From: Bacteroidaceae bacterium
GTDB taxonomy: Bacteria > Bacteroidota > Bacteroidia > Bacteroidales > Bacteroidaceae
Assembly: GCA_017555845.1 (NCBI GenBank)
Contig: JAFZFO010000037.1
Span: forward strand, 100,058 to 164,057
Reading direction: 5' to 3'
Length of the DNA stretch: 64,000 nucleotides
The translations under genes were made by a program, and so were the position numbers. The stretch's first letter is position 1. Each line of letters begins with the position of its first letter. Below are positions 17,593 through 26,386 of this stretch, piece by piece. The notes under the pieces are model-generated. The model ran no database searches, was not told where the DNA came from, and was given only the letters and a program-made list of their open reading frames with translations.

Positions 17593-18960
17593 ATGAACAG
17601 AATTATAGTATCGGCGTTTATCGCCATTGCGGCAATTGCCGGCAGCACTGCCGACTGCAATGCAAAGACAATTTCAAAATGCAAGACAAAGAAAGTGAGC
17701 ACATATTTTTCAAAGGTGCTCAATGCAGAAAGCGCAAGTTATAACGACAAAGAGAAGATAAAATGCGACAATATTGAGGCTACCCGCGAAGCTATATGGG
17801 AGTGCTGGCGCAATGCGGTGCTCGCATTCGATGAGGATAAACTCAACGCACCTTTCGCCACCAATGAGCCACGCGACACGGGCTACTGGCGACTCCCCGA
17901 AAACCTTGAGGAGAACGCACTTATGCCATACTATTTCATCAAGAAAGGCGACCAGCCACATGAGGGTTACCCGCTGTTCCTTTATATGCACGGCTCGGGC
18001 GACAAGAAGCACGAATGGGAAGCCGGCATACGCCTTTGCAGCAGCTACGACGATGCACCCTCACTGCACTTCATTCCGCAGATACCAAACGGATATGGCG
18101 AGCTTTACCGCTGGGCTATACAGAGCAAGCAGTGGGCATGGGAAAAACTGCTTCGCCTGGCATTCGTCAATGAAGACATCGATGCCAACAGAATATATTT
18201 CTATGGTATTTCAGAGGGTGGATATGGCAGCCAGCGCCTTGCATCATTCTATGCCGACTACCTGGCAGGAGCAGGCCCCATGGCAGGTGGCGAGCCACTG
18301 AAGAACGCCCCAATGGAGAACCTTGCCAACATAGCCTTTTCATTGAGGACAGGCGAGCAGGATTATGGCTTTGCACGCAACGCCATGACATATAATGCAG
18401 CGTTGACAATCGACAGCCTTGCGAAGAAACATCCCGGCCTGTACAAGAACTTCATTGAGCTAGTACCAAAGATGGGACACAGCATCAACTATGAAAAGAC
18501 AACTCCCTGGCTCAAGCAGTACAGCCGCAATGCCCATCCCACATATTTCTATTGGGAGGACTATGACATGTATGGCCGTCACCGCACCGGTTTCTATAAC
18601 CTGAAGGTAAACGAGACATCGCGTAATAACGACGAGGAGCGCAGCTGCTACGAAGTAAGCATTTCCAACAATACTGTGAACCTTACCGTGCAGAACGTGA
18701 CATACACAACCACACAGGCAATATACAACATACCAATGTTCTTCTCAAAGAGCTACTCACCCGCTACAAAGGGCAACGTTACAATATATTTGAGCGAGAA
18801 ACTGTTCGACTTTGCAAAACCCGTCAAGGTTGTCGTAAACGGCAAGGAGGCATTCAATGGCATGGTAACACCTACAATGAAAGCCATGGTCGAGAGTTGT
18901 GCCGAATATTTTGACCCTGAACGCATGTTCCCTGCCGAGGTTACCGTCGACATCAAGTAA
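17593..18960 (+). CDS. Secreted alpha/beta hydrolase fold protein, function unknown
   Basis: 455 residues from the ATG at 17593, chosen because the start is preceded by a promoter and gives a clean signal peptide (MNRIIVSAFIAIAAIAGSTA). Alpha/beta hydrolase features are the oxyanion region LFLYMHGSGDKKHEW (about residues 128-142), the nucleophile elbow GISEGGYG with Ser207, and KMGHSINY supplying a candidate catalytic His. The C-terminal 110 residues look like a beta domain (YEVSISNNTVNLTVQNV). It resembles esterase or peptidase-type hydrolases often annotated only as alpha/beta hydrolase in this phylum. No T9SS tail is seen, so it is probably periplasmic. It follows the C10 peptidase but has its own promoter. 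Confidence 0.85.
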   Translation: MNRIIVSAFIAIAAIAGSTADCNAKTISKCKTKKVSTYFSKVLNAESASYNDKEKIKCDNIEATREAIWECWRNAVLAFDEDKLNAPFATNEPRDTGYWRLPENLEENALMPYYFIKKGDQPHEGYPLFLYMHGSGDKKHEWEAGIRLCSSYDDAPSLHFIPQIPNGYGELYRWAIQSKQWAWEKLLRLAFVNEDIDANRIYFYGISEGGYGSQRLASFYADYLAGAGPMAGGEPLKNAPMENLANIAFSLRTGEQDYGFARNAMTYNAALTIDSLAKKHPGLYKNFIELVPKMGHSINYEKTTPWLKQYSRNAHPTYFYWEDYDMYGRHRTGFYNLKVNETSRNNDEERSCYEVSISNNTVNLTVQNVTYTTTQAIYNIPMFFSKSYSPATKGNVTIYLSEKLFDFAKPVKVVVNGKEAFNGMVTPTMKAMVESCAEYFDPERMFPAEVTVDIK

Positions 18961-18973
18961 CCGGTACCCTTAA

Positions 18974-19005
18974 TTTGCACAGTGGCGTTTTTTTGACTAT
19001 CTTCG
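18974..19005 (+). promoter_or_regulatory. Promoter of the recR operon
   Basis: TTTG (18974-18977), 20-nt spacer, TATCTTCG (18998-19005), one mismatch in the -7 box. Start of transcription near 19012, about 22 nt before the recR ATG. Confidence 0.7.
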
Positions 19006-19033
19006 TGACCGCTAAAAAAAAGAAGATGAACAA

Positions 19034-19654
19034 ATGAACCAGGAATACCCCTCAACACTTTTGGAACGCGCCGTAAAGGAGTTCTCCAAACTCCCCGGCA
19101 TCGGGCGCAAGACGGCCACGCGTCTGGTGCTGCATCTGTTGCGCAAGAAAGAGGAGGAGGTTGAAGGTTTCTCATCGGCAATCATCACACTCAAGCGCGA
19201 GGCAAAATACTGCAAGGAGTGCCATAGCATATCGGACACCGACATTTGCCCCATATGTGCCAACCCACTGCGTGACCACAGCCTCATTTGTGTTGTGGAG
19301 AACATACAGGATGTCATGGCGGTGGAAAACACAATGCAGTTCAGGGGTGTATACCACGTCCTTGGAGGCGTAATATCGCCGATGGACGGTGTCTCGCCAA
19401 GCGACCTTCACATAAACAGCCTCATTGAGCGTGTAGCAAAAGGCGAAGTAAAGGAGATAATCCTCGCACTGAGCTCAACAATGGAGGGCGACACAACAAA
19501 CTTCTACATCTACCGCAAGCTACAGCAGTATGATGTAAAGCTGTCAGTCATTGCACGCGGCATATCGATAGGCGACGAACTTGAATATACCGATGAGGTC
19601 ACATTGGGAAGCTCCATTATCAACCGCCGACCATTCACCGGTAAAACACTATAA
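19034..19654 (+). CDS. recR: Recombination mediator protein RecR
   Basis: 206 residues, close to the family's usual 200. Helix-hairpin-helix [18 protein letters not shown] at about residues 18-36, a C4 zinc finger [16 protein letters not shown] at about 57-72, and a Toprim domain ([26 protein letters not shown]). RecR acts with RecF/RecO to load RecA at gaps in damaged DNA. It heads a four-gene operon in which every following gene overlaps or nearly touches the previous one. Confidence 0.98.
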   Translation: MNQEYPSTLLERAVKEFSKLPGIGRKTATRLVLHLLRKKEEEVEGFSSAIITLKREAKYCKECHSISDTDICPICANPLRDHSLICVVENIQDVMAVENTMQFRGVYHVLGGVISPMDGVSPSDLHINSLIERVAKGEVKEIILALSSTMEGDTTNFYIYRKLQQYDVKLSVIARGISIGDELEYTDEVTLGSSIINRRPFTGKTL

Positions 19655-19658
19655 TGAA

Positions 19659-20108
19659 ATGAACAGAGAGAACGTACTTAAATCCTTGAAATTCAATTTT
19701 GCGACATCCATCTTCGCACTCATAATAGCCGTTGCGGCATTTGAAACAGGATACCTGACAAAAGGAGCATTGGCAATGAACCTTGCCCATGAGGACCTGT
19801 ACTACATTGAGGTAAGCGCAGTCATGCTTACCATAGCGATAATCCCGTTTGCATTGAAGGGATTCAGCCGCGCAATGAAGAAGGGCGCAGACCTTGACGG
19901 CATTGCATTCCTGAAACTATACAGCAAAAAAAGCCTGTTGCGTATGTTCCTGCTATTCATAGCCATTGTAGTCAATATCTTCGTATATTACGGCATTGAA
20001 TACAACGGAGCATTGTATTGTGCCATCATCAGCTTTGGAGCACTGCTCTACAGCTACCCTACCGGCAAAGTGCTTGACGAATACCAGAACGGCAACGAAA
20101 CAAAATGA
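19659..20108 (+). CDS. Small integral membrane protein, function unknown
   Basis: 149 residues from the ATG at 19659, four bases after the recR stop; an upstream in-frame ATG at 19581 would lie inside recR and is unlikely. Four hydrophobic segments are visible, at about residues 10-30 (TSIFALIIAVAAFETGY), 50-68, 92-112 (MFLLFIAIVVNIFVYYGI) and 116-132. No known catalytic motif is present. Its stop overlaps the glycosyltransferase start by four bases, so translation is probably coupled. The position between recR and an envelope glycosyltransferase suggests a membrane role, but I cannot name one. Confidence 0.88.
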   Translation: MNRENVLKSLKFNFATSIFALIIAVAAFETGYLTKGALAMNLAHEDLYYIEVSAVMLTIAIIPFALKGFSRAMKKGADLDGIAFLKLYSKKSLLRMFLLFIAIVVNIFVYYGIEYNGALYCAIISFGALLYSYPTGKVLDEYQNGNETK

Positions 20109-21316
20109 CAGGAATGAAGCTATCGGTCGTAATTGTCAACTACAACGTAAAATATTTCCTTGAGCAGTGCCTTGACTCGCTTGAGCAGGCTGCCATGGGC
20201 ATAGACTACGAGGTCATTGTGGTTGACAACGCGTCAACCGACGGCTCTACAGAATATATCACAGCGCGCTTTCCAAAGGTCAAATGGATGGCATGCAGGG
20301 AGAACAACGGCTTTTCCAAAGGCAACAACATTGCAATAGCCCAGGCCAAAGGCGAGTATATATTGTTGCTGAATCCTGATACCATAGTAACCAAAGAGGC
20401 CATTGAGGGCTGCGTGGATTTCATGGACAACAATGCCGATGCCGGCGCCTGTGGCGTATACATGTTGCGCATAGACGGCACGTTCGCACCCGAATCGCGC
20501 CGTGGACTTCCAACACCATTCGTGGCATTCTGCAAGATGTCGGGCCTGTCGAAGATATTCCCCCAATCACGCACATTCGGCCGCTACTATATGCAATACC
20601 TTGACAAAGAGGAGACCAACCCTATTGAAATCATATCGGGAGCATATATGATGCTGCGCAACAGGACAATCAAGAAGACCGGCGCACTCGATGAGGACTT
20701 CTTTATGTACGGAGAGGATATTGACCTGTCGTACCGCATCCTAAAAGGCGGCTACAGGAACTACTATCTACCCCTGCGCATACTACATTACAAAGGTGAG
20801 AGCACAAACAAGAGCACATACCGCTACGTGCACACATTCTACCGTGCAATGCAGCTGTTCTTCAAGAAGCACTACTCGCACTACTCGTTGCTTGTGAGTC
20901 TTCCCATCAACATTGCCATCTGGACACGCGCAATGTTGGCATATATAGGCAACCAGTTCGTTCACCGCAGCGTCACACAGGAAGCTCCGGCCATCAACTG
21001 CATTGTATTTGGCAGTAACGACACCATTGCAGATGTAAAGGAAATACTGCAGACGAAGTTCAAGAACGGCAGACACGCGTTTGTTGAGGCTACCGAGGAG
21101 ACAAAGCCACAAGGACATGTTGGCTGCGGCATAGACCTTAACAGCTACAACACCGTTATCTATGACACCGAGGCATATACATACAGCACAATACTCAAAC
21201 TACTGAATACCGATGCCGGACGCAGACTGCGCCTTGGAACATATTCATCAAAAACAAAGAAACTCATAACCGCAGATCAGATCTTCGATTATGACGACAT
21301 AATATCAAAGCGATGA
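20105..21316 (+). CDS. Family 2 glycosyltransferase
   Basis: 403 residues; translation from 20105 uses an ATGA overlap, and an ATG at 20114 (MKLSVVIVNYNVKYF) is an alternative. GT2 landmarks are SVVIVNYN, the nucleotide-binding VDNASTDGST, LLLNPDT (DxD-like), GAYMMLR and EDIDLSYRI. The arrangement resembles rhamnosyltransferase-like GT2 enzymes that add sugars to lipid-linked glycans on the cytoplasmic face of the inner membrane. A hydrophobic stretch near residue 270 could be a membrane contact. The extra C-terminal 120 residues have no obvious motif. The acceptor is unknown. Confidence 0.93.
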   Translation: MTGMKLSVVIVNYNVKYFLEQCLDSLEQAAMGIDYEVIVVDNASTDGSTEYITARFPKVKWMACRENNGFSKGNNIAIAQAKGEYILLLNPDTIVTKEAIEGCVDFMDNNADAGACGVYMLRIDGTFAPESRRGLPTPFVAFCKMSGLSKIFPQSRTFGRYYMQYLDKEETNPIEIISGAYMMLRNRTIKKTGALDEDFFMYGEDIDLSYRILKGGYRNYYLPLRILHYKGESTNKSTYRYVHTFYRAMQLFFKKHYSHYSLLVSLPINIAIWTRAMLAYIGNQFVHRSVTQEAPAINCIVFGSNDTIADVKEILQTKFKNGRHAFVEATEETKPQGHVGCGIDLNSYNTVIYDTEAYTYSTILKLLNTDAGRRLRLGTYSSKTKKLITADQIFDYDDIISKR

Positions 21317-21840
21317 ACACCACCTGGCTAAAAGATGATGCCATATCACTGCGCACCCCCGAACCCGAGGACCTGGAGCTGATGTACGCAATGGAGAACG
21401 ACACAACGCTATGGAGCGTTGGAAACACCACACTCCCCTATTCACGGTATACACTAAGGCAGTACCTTGAACAGAGCAAGCAGGATCTCTACGCCGAGCG
21501 CCAGGCACGCTTTGTCATTGGGGTTGAAAACGGCGAAGCTGCCGGAATGATTGACCTTGCCGATTTTGACCCGCTCAACAGCCGCGCCGAGGTCTGTATT
21601 GGACTGCTTGGCAAGTACAGAGGCAAAGGAATTGCAGCGCGCGCATTGAACCTGATATGCGATTATGCATTCAAAAAGCTGCACATCAACCAACTTTATG
21701 CTTTCATCCCTGAATGGAATGAAGAAAGTTTGGGACTTTTTGAAAAAAATGGCTTCAAAAAAAGTGCACTCCTACAACAATGGCAACGGACAGAAAACGG
21801 TTATAACAATGTTTTTTTAGTACAAAAATTGGTCGAATAG
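21313..21840 (+). CDS. GNAT family N-acetyltransferase, RimJ/RimL-like
   Basis: 175 residues, overlapping the preceding stop by four bases (ATGA). The acetyl-CoA-binding motif A is GLLGKYRGKGIAARALNLICDYAF, preceded by IDLADFDPLNSRAEV and followed by NEESLGLFEKNGFKK. The order of motifs fits the GNAT subfamily that modifies ribosomal proteins, spermidine or amino groups of small metabolites. The substrate cannot be assigned. It is the last gene of the recR operon. Confidence 0.92.
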   Translation: MNTTWLKDDAISLRTPEPEDLELMYAMENDTTLWSVGNTTLPYSRYTLRQYLEQSKQDLYAERQARFVIGVENGEAAGMIDLADFDPLNSRAEVCIGLLGKYRGKGIAARALNLICDYAFKKLHINQLYAFIPEWNEESLGLFEKNGFKKSALLQQWQRTENGYNNVFLVQKLVE

Positions 21841-21900
21841 CCTATTTTTGACCGAAAAATCAAAAAAAATCGCATTTTCTTGAAAAAAAACTCGAAAATG

Positions 21901-21931
21901 TTTGCAGATTCAAAAAAAAGCCCTACCTTTG
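21901..21931 (+). promoter_or_regulatory. Promoter of tRNA-Asp
   Basis: TTTG (21901-21904), 19-nt spacer, TACCTTTG (21924-21931), full consensus. Start of transcription near 21938, about 38 nt before the mature tRNA. Confidence 0.8.
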
Positions 21932-21975
21932 CACTCGCTTTGAGACACGAACAAAGTAGAAAACTTTGAAATATT

Positions 21976-22049
21976 GGTGCGTTAGTTCAGTTGGTTAGAA
22001 TACATGCCTGTCACGCATGGGGTCACGGGTTCGAGTCCCGTACGCACCG
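21976..22049 (+). tRNA. tRNA-Asp (anticodon GTC)
   Basis: 74-nt cloverleaf: acceptor GGTGCGT pairs with ACGCACC, discriminator G, D arm GTTC...GAAT, anticodon stem CATGC/GCATG with loop CTGTCAC, T arm ACGGG-TTCGAGT-CCCGT. CCA is not encoded. Confidence 0.97.
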
Positions 22050-22051
22050 CA

Positions 22052-22086
22052 AAAGCCTTTCAGTTATGCTGAGAGGCTTTTTTGTT
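22052..22086 (+). terminator. Terminator after tRNA-Asp
   Basis: AAGCCTTTCAG pairs with CTGAGAGGCTT (one wobble) around TTATG, followed by TTTTTTG. Confidence 0.88.
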
Positions 22087-22445
22087 TGTGTATATTCGTG
22101 AAGGGATAAAGGCAAGGTGGACAAAAAGTAGGATAAAATCTCCGCAATCTCTTGATTTACATATCTTTGCGAAGATTATTATTGATATGCTTAAAAAATG
22201 CTTTTTGTAGTTCTTCCAATGTGGTCAGGAATGACCTGAGAGGGTAGAGACTGATGTACAGATGCAAGGATTGTGGTAAGCAATTCATCGGTGGTGAAAG
22301 ACGCAATAAATCACATCGGCAAGAACCCCTATGCAACTATCAACGATTCCCCGTATTGGCTGCAGGGTAACGACAATTTTAACGAGAATGAATAATTCCA
22401 CACCACACTAATCCGCGCAGTTACAGTCTCCATGGAAAAGCTATA
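22087..22445. other. Non-coding stretch with gene debris
   Basis: This interval between the tRNA-Asp terminator and the porZ terminator holds the transposase remnant and the unidentified 3' coding fragment ending at 22395. A TATCTTTG box at 22162-22169 sits 18 bp before the remnant ATG and may be its old promoter. No intact gene is seen. Confidence 0.6.
22187..22320 (+). pseudogene. Decayed N-terminus of an insertion-sequence transposase (zinc-ribbon part)
   Basis: Reading from the ATG at 22187 and allowing one frameshift in the T-run near 22203, the translation is MLKKC, then FCSSSNVVRNDLRG, an in-frame stop at 22244-22246, and RLMYRCKDCGKQFIGGERR. The spaced cysteine pairs (CxFC ... CKDC) and GKQFIGGERR match the start of small zinc-ribbon transposases common in Bacteroidota. 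The rest of the transposase is missing, and no terminal repeats are clear. After about 22300 a different frame reads KNPYATINDSPYWLQGNDN to a stop at 22393, which may be the tail of another lost gene. Confidence 0.55.
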
Positions 22446-22483
22446 AAAGAGATCAGCAACCGTAATTGGTTGCTGATCTCTTT
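22446..22483 (-). terminator. Intrinsic terminator after porZ
   Basis: A perfect 16-bp inverted repeat (AAAGAGATCAGCAACC and its complement) with a 6-nt loop, three bases past the porZ stop. The run TTTCTTTT on the plus side suggests it could act in both directions. Confidence 0.85.
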
Positions 22484-22486
22484 CTT

Positions 22487-24796
22487 TTATCTTGTAATAA
22501 GAATCTTTGTTGCCACTCCCTCGTTTCCTTCACTATCGTAAGTGAGAACATAATAGACACCGCTCGCGACTTTTTCTCCGCGCATATTACGTCCATTCCA
22601 GGAATACATACCACCATTGGATTTGCCCTCATTTATTAAATATCCGGCCGCATCGACGATTTTTACATCACAGCCATATGTTAGTCCAACAATGGAGATA
22701 TTTCCGCTGTAATCGGCTCTCACGGGGTTAGGATAGGCGTGGATTTCACTCTTGTCAAGAGTTGGAGCCGACTCTGTTGCATCACTCCTATAACTTGCTA
22801 TGCCCATATCGGTTCCAATAAACACCTCGCCGGTTACATCATTGATGGCTATGCTTTCGATACAATCGGATGGCAAAGGTGAATTTTCTGTTGTAAAATG
22901 GTGAATTGTTTCCTGGCCATCGGCACTGACAAGGTATATTCCGTTACTATTTGTACCTATCCATTTGCGGTTTGCACCATCCACCTCAATATCCTTGATA
23001 TAGACACCGCTCATAAAGTAGTCGGCAAGGCCGGTTCCGTCATTGCGTGCAATCTTTATCTGCTTGAAGACACCATCGTTGAAAAACTTCTCGGGGTTGT
23101 CAATGACAAAGACACCGATATTCGTTCCAACCCAAATGGCACCAGTCATATCTTCGGCCATGTCATAGAGCTGGTAAATATCGTAGCTGATTCCATCCTG
23201 ATTGGTAAACTTGTTCAACCATTTCTTTGTTACGTCATCACTTGTGTCAAATGGTGTATTGTTCATCTTTGCACAGAACAGACCAGGATCGCCCTGCAGC
23301 GCCGTCAACCACAGCCAACCACGCGAATCGATATGAGGCTTTACCACTGTAGCCCAATACTCAATGTCCTTATAATTGAGCGAGAGCCATGTGCCATCCT
23401 TTCTGAGTATCTTTACAACATCCTTCACATCGGTATTCACGCACCAAAGATTACCGTCATTGTCAAATTTGACTGTGGGAACACGCACATAGGCATAGGC
23501 ATACCTTCCTGAACTTGCGCTTTCAATCTTGCTGTTTTCGTGATTGTAATGCTTTACAAACTCTCCATTCCTGAATTCATATACTCCATAACCGAACGAA
23601 CCGGCAAAGTAATGACCGGGCTCCGCAGGATCTTCATCGACAGAGCAGATGTTGACATATCTGTAGCCTGTTGCACTCTTTACAGCATCTTCGGGAAGAT
23701 TTACCCACCTGTCATCATCACTGTGATATTCCATAATAGTTCCATCATAGAACACATTATCGAAATAGTTGATGTTGCCGCCGGCAACAAGAAGTTTGCC
23801 ATCAGAAGTGAATTTCATATATTCACTATAGTTCCTGACAGGGGAATCCGACACGACAGGCAAAGATGTCTCCACAACGGAATTGCCCTTAATCTGGCAC
23901 TCCACCACACCTTTATAGCCCTTACAATCCCATAGAACATTACCATTCTTGGCAATATGGTTGCTACCGCTATTCTTATAAGTGGCAACAGCACTTTCAC
24001 CGGCTATCACACAGAGCTTACTCTTTGCAGGTGCTATGATTTCATTGCCTGCACAATATATCGTGGAGAATTTCTCACCGTTATTGCCTACAACAATCTT
24101 GAACTCTCTACTGTCGGGAATGAATGTACATATCTCCACCGCATCGACAAGGCAATACAGTTTCCCATCCAGCTCACAAAGGGATGTCACAAAACGGTCT
24201 GCTGAAAGCTGTTCCCAGTTATTCCTGTCAAGAAGGTTCTTTCCCATATCACAGCCAAAGAAGCCATCTTTTGTTCCTGAATACAACTTGCCTTTGTAGC
24301 TGTAGGTGCAATATGTATCGAGCCCGGTGCTGTAGGTATTTTCGAACTCCATATTCTCAAGATCAAGCACAACGACACCAAAGGATGTTGAAAGATAGGC
24401 AGTGTTGCCTTGGATGTCGATATTATTTATTGTCTTGTCGGGCAATACCTTATTCTTGAAATCGGTTATATTATAGACCGATCCGTCATCATAAAGAATA
24501 TCGATATTGGCATTCTTGTAGACAACCACAAGAGCATTTATAAAACTTGAATATCTTATATGGGCAATATCTATGTCACTGAGAGTTGTTATCTTATCAT
24601 ATGTCCTTACCTCGTTGTCGCTCATGTCATAGGAGTAGAGCGCCCCTGATGCCAGTACATATACCTTATCGCCTACCACTTGACAGTATGTTGCGTTGTG
24701 GTATGACGGATAAAGCGTCCAGTTGTCATCATCAGCCTTTACTCCATGAGCCAATACAAGGACAAACAGAAAAGATATCAACAATCTCTTAACCAT
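22487..24796 (-). CDS. porZ: Type IX secretion system sortase-accessory protein PorZ
   Basis: 769 residues, close to the 776 of Porphyromonas gingivalis PorZ. Signal peptide ([21 protein letters not shown]), then [13 protein letters not shown] and beta-propeller blades; the N-terminal propeller has [30 protein letters not shown] and [16 protein letters not shown], the pattern I associate with the PorZ N-propeller. A second propeller carries two-component-regulator blades ([36 protein letters not shown]). Residues about 685-769 are a type A C-terminal domain ([19 protein letters not shown]). PorZ works with the PorU sortase at the outer membrane to attach A-LPS to cargo. It overlaps rdgB by 8 nt. 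Confidence 0.82.
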   Translation of the reverse strand: MVKRLLISFLFVLVLAHGVKADDDNWTLYPSYHNATYCQVVGDKVYVLASGALYSYDMSDNEVRTYDKITTLSDIDIAHIRYSSFINALVVVYKNANIDILYDDGSVYNITDFKNKVLPDKTINNIDIQGNTAYLSTSFGVVVLDLENMEFENTYSTGLDTYCTYSYKGKLYSGTKDGFFGCDMGKNLLDRNNWEQLSADRFVTSLCELDGKLYCLVDAVEICTFIPDSREFKIVVGNNGEKFSTIYCAGNEIIAPAKSKLCVIAGESAVATYKNSGSNHIAKNGNVLWDCKGYKGVVECQIKGNSVVETSLPVVSDSPVRNYSEYMKFTSDGKLLVAGGNINYFDNVFYDGTIMEYHSDDDRWVNLPEDAVKSATGYRYVNICSVDEDPAEPGHYFAGSFGYGVYEFRNGEFVKHYNHENSKIESASSGRYAYAYVRVPTVKFDNDGNLWCVNTDVKDVVKILRKDGTWLSLNYKDIEYWATVVKPHIDSRGWLWLTALQGDPGLFCAKMNNTPFDTSDDVTKKWLNKFTNQDGISYDIYQLYDMAEDMTGAIWVGTNIGVFVIDNPEKFFNDGVFKQIKIARNDGTGLADYFMSGVYIKDIEVDGANRKWIGTNSNGIYLVSADGQETIHHFTTENSPLPSDCIESIAINDVTGEVFIGTDMGIASYRSDATESAPTLDKSEIHAYPNPVRADYSGNISIVGLTYGCDVKIVDAAGYLINEGKSNGGMYSWNGRNMRGEKVASGVYYVLTYDSEGNEGVATKILITR

Positions 24797-25370
24797 AATT
24801 CTCTTTCAAATAATCACCAAGCTGCTGTGTTGCACGGAAACGATGGCTCATGCTGTTCTTCATCTCGCCACTCATCTGTGCAAAGCTTTCGGTATGCCCC
24901 TCGGGAATAAATATAGGATCGTATCCGAATCCGGAATCTCCTTTTTTCTCCGTGGCAATAGTTCCTTTCACTATACCGTCAAAGAGCATCTCCTTGCCGT
25001 CAATAATTAACGCGATAACTGTGCGGAATTGTGCGTTACGGTTGGATTTTCCTGTTAAATTTTCCAAAAGCTTGCGCATATTGGCCTCAGAGTCACACTC
25101 CTCGCCTGCATAACGCGCCGAATAGACACCAGGAGCACCACCGAGAGCCTCAACCTCAAGACCGGTATCATCGGCAAAACAATCAAGGCCATACTTCCCG
25201 CATATGTGCCTTGCCTTAATAAGCGCATTACCCTGCAGGGTATCGGCTGTTTCGGGAATGTCATCGCAGCAACCGATATCACTGAGTGACAGCACCTCTA
25301 CCCTATTGCCTACAATATCCCTTACCTCCTGGAGCTTATGCTTGTTATTGGTAGCAAAAACAAGTTTCAT
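24789..25370 (-). CDS. rdgB: XTP/dITP diphosphatase (RdgB/HAM1)
   Basis: 193 residues. The N-terminal [12 protein letters not shown], the catalytic [25 protein letters not shown] and the C-terminal [11 protein letters not shown] ... [10 protein letters not shown] are all intact family signatures. It hydrolyses non-canonical purine triphosphates to keep inosine and xanthosine out of nucleic acids. It overlaps yitT-like upstream by four bases and porZ downstream by eight, so the three form one translation-coupled unit. Confidence 0.97.
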   Translation of the reverse strand: MKLVFATNNKHKLQEVRDIVGNRVEVLSLSDIGCCDDIPETADTLQGNALIKARHICGKYGLDCFADDTGLEVEALGGAPGVYSARYAGEECDSEANMRKLLENLTGKSNRNAQFRTVIALIIDGKEMLFDGIVKGTIATEKKGDSGFGYDPIFIPEGHTESFAQMSGEMKNSMSHRFRATQQLGDYLKENYG

Positions 25371-26341
25371 ACCTTTTCCATTTTATCAGTGTCGACAACA
25401 ATCTTGTCATCAATCAGAACCTTCTTTTTCGCCTTGATCTTGTCGAATCCAAGACCATATACAGCCATCACCTTCGACTGTGATACCAATGCATTGGGGT
25501 CAATCTGCTTTATTGCACTGAGCAATTTGTTGGCCTGACTTGCACGTGTGATGGTAGTCACAACCTTACTCTCCTTGCCCGAGTAATAACCTATAGAGTC
25601 AAGCAATGTCACACCGCGTTTAAGATTTCTTGTGATGTAGTATGCAATGTCATCGTACTTGTTCGAGAATATGAAGAACTGCACAGTCTGACGGTTGCTG
25701 TTGACAACATAGTCGAGCGATACATTGACTATCACAAGGTTTATAAAGCCGTAGAACACCTTCTGCAGACTCATTGTCGTGTCAGCTGTAGGCACAATGA
25801 AAAAACTGCTTATTACGATACATGCATCGACATATAGCATTGCACGTCCAAAGCTCACATCCTTGTATTTGTTCACTATTGCCGCAATGATGTCGACACC
25901 GCCCGAACTGCCGTTACTAATGAAACAGAATGCAAGACCAAGACCTGTAAAAATAGAGCCCACGATACATGACTCGAGCTGCTTGTCAGGACCAAGAATA
26001 ACCGAGGCGTCAGGATACACCGCGAATACCATCTGGAAAAGCTGCAGGAATAGCGTGAGCACTGCAATTGCATATATGGTCTTTATACAGAACCTCAATC
26101 CAAGCTGCCATATGGCAATGACTATCAGCACCATGTTTATGGCAAAGTATGAGAACTGTATGGGAACACCCGTAGTATACTGTATGATAGCACATATACC
26201 GGTCACACCTCCTGTAACGAAAGTGTATGGAGCCATGAAGAAGTTCCACGCAAAGGCATAGAATGCAAGTCCTGCAGCAATGACAAGATAGTTCTTGACC
26301 TCACTCATCACTGAGGGCTGTGGTATGAATCGCTTAGCCAT
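25367..26341 (-). CDS. YitT family membrane protein (DUF161 plus DUF2179)
   Basis: 324 residues. Five to six hydrophobic segments occupy residues about 15-200 ([44 protein letters not shown], with the YitT-typical SGGVD). A soluble C-terminal DUF2179 domain follows ([27 protein letters not shown] ... [23 protein letters not shown]). The transport activity of the family is not established. It lies 45 bp after leuS with no visible promoter, so it is probably in the leuS operon. Confidence 0.93.
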   Translation of the reverse strand: MAKRFIPQPSVMSEVKNYLVIAAGLAFYAFAWNFFMAPYTFVTGGVTGICAIIQYTTGVPIQFSYFAINMVLIVIAIWQLGLRFCIKTIYAIAVLTLFLQLFQMVFAVYPDASVILGPDKQLESCIVGSIFTGLGLAFCFISNGSSGGVDIIAAIVNKYKDVSFGRAMLYVDACIVISSFFIVPTADTTMSLQKVFYGFINLVIVNVSLDYVVNSNRQTVQFFIFSNKYDDIAYYITRNLKRGVTLLDSIGYYSGKESKVVTTITRASQANKLLSAIKQIDPNALVSQSKVMAVYGLGFDKIKAKKKVLIDDKIVVDTDKMEKV

Positions 26342-26386
26342 AATTCTAAAGTATTACAATGACTTTTGTTATAGGGTTCTCTTTTA

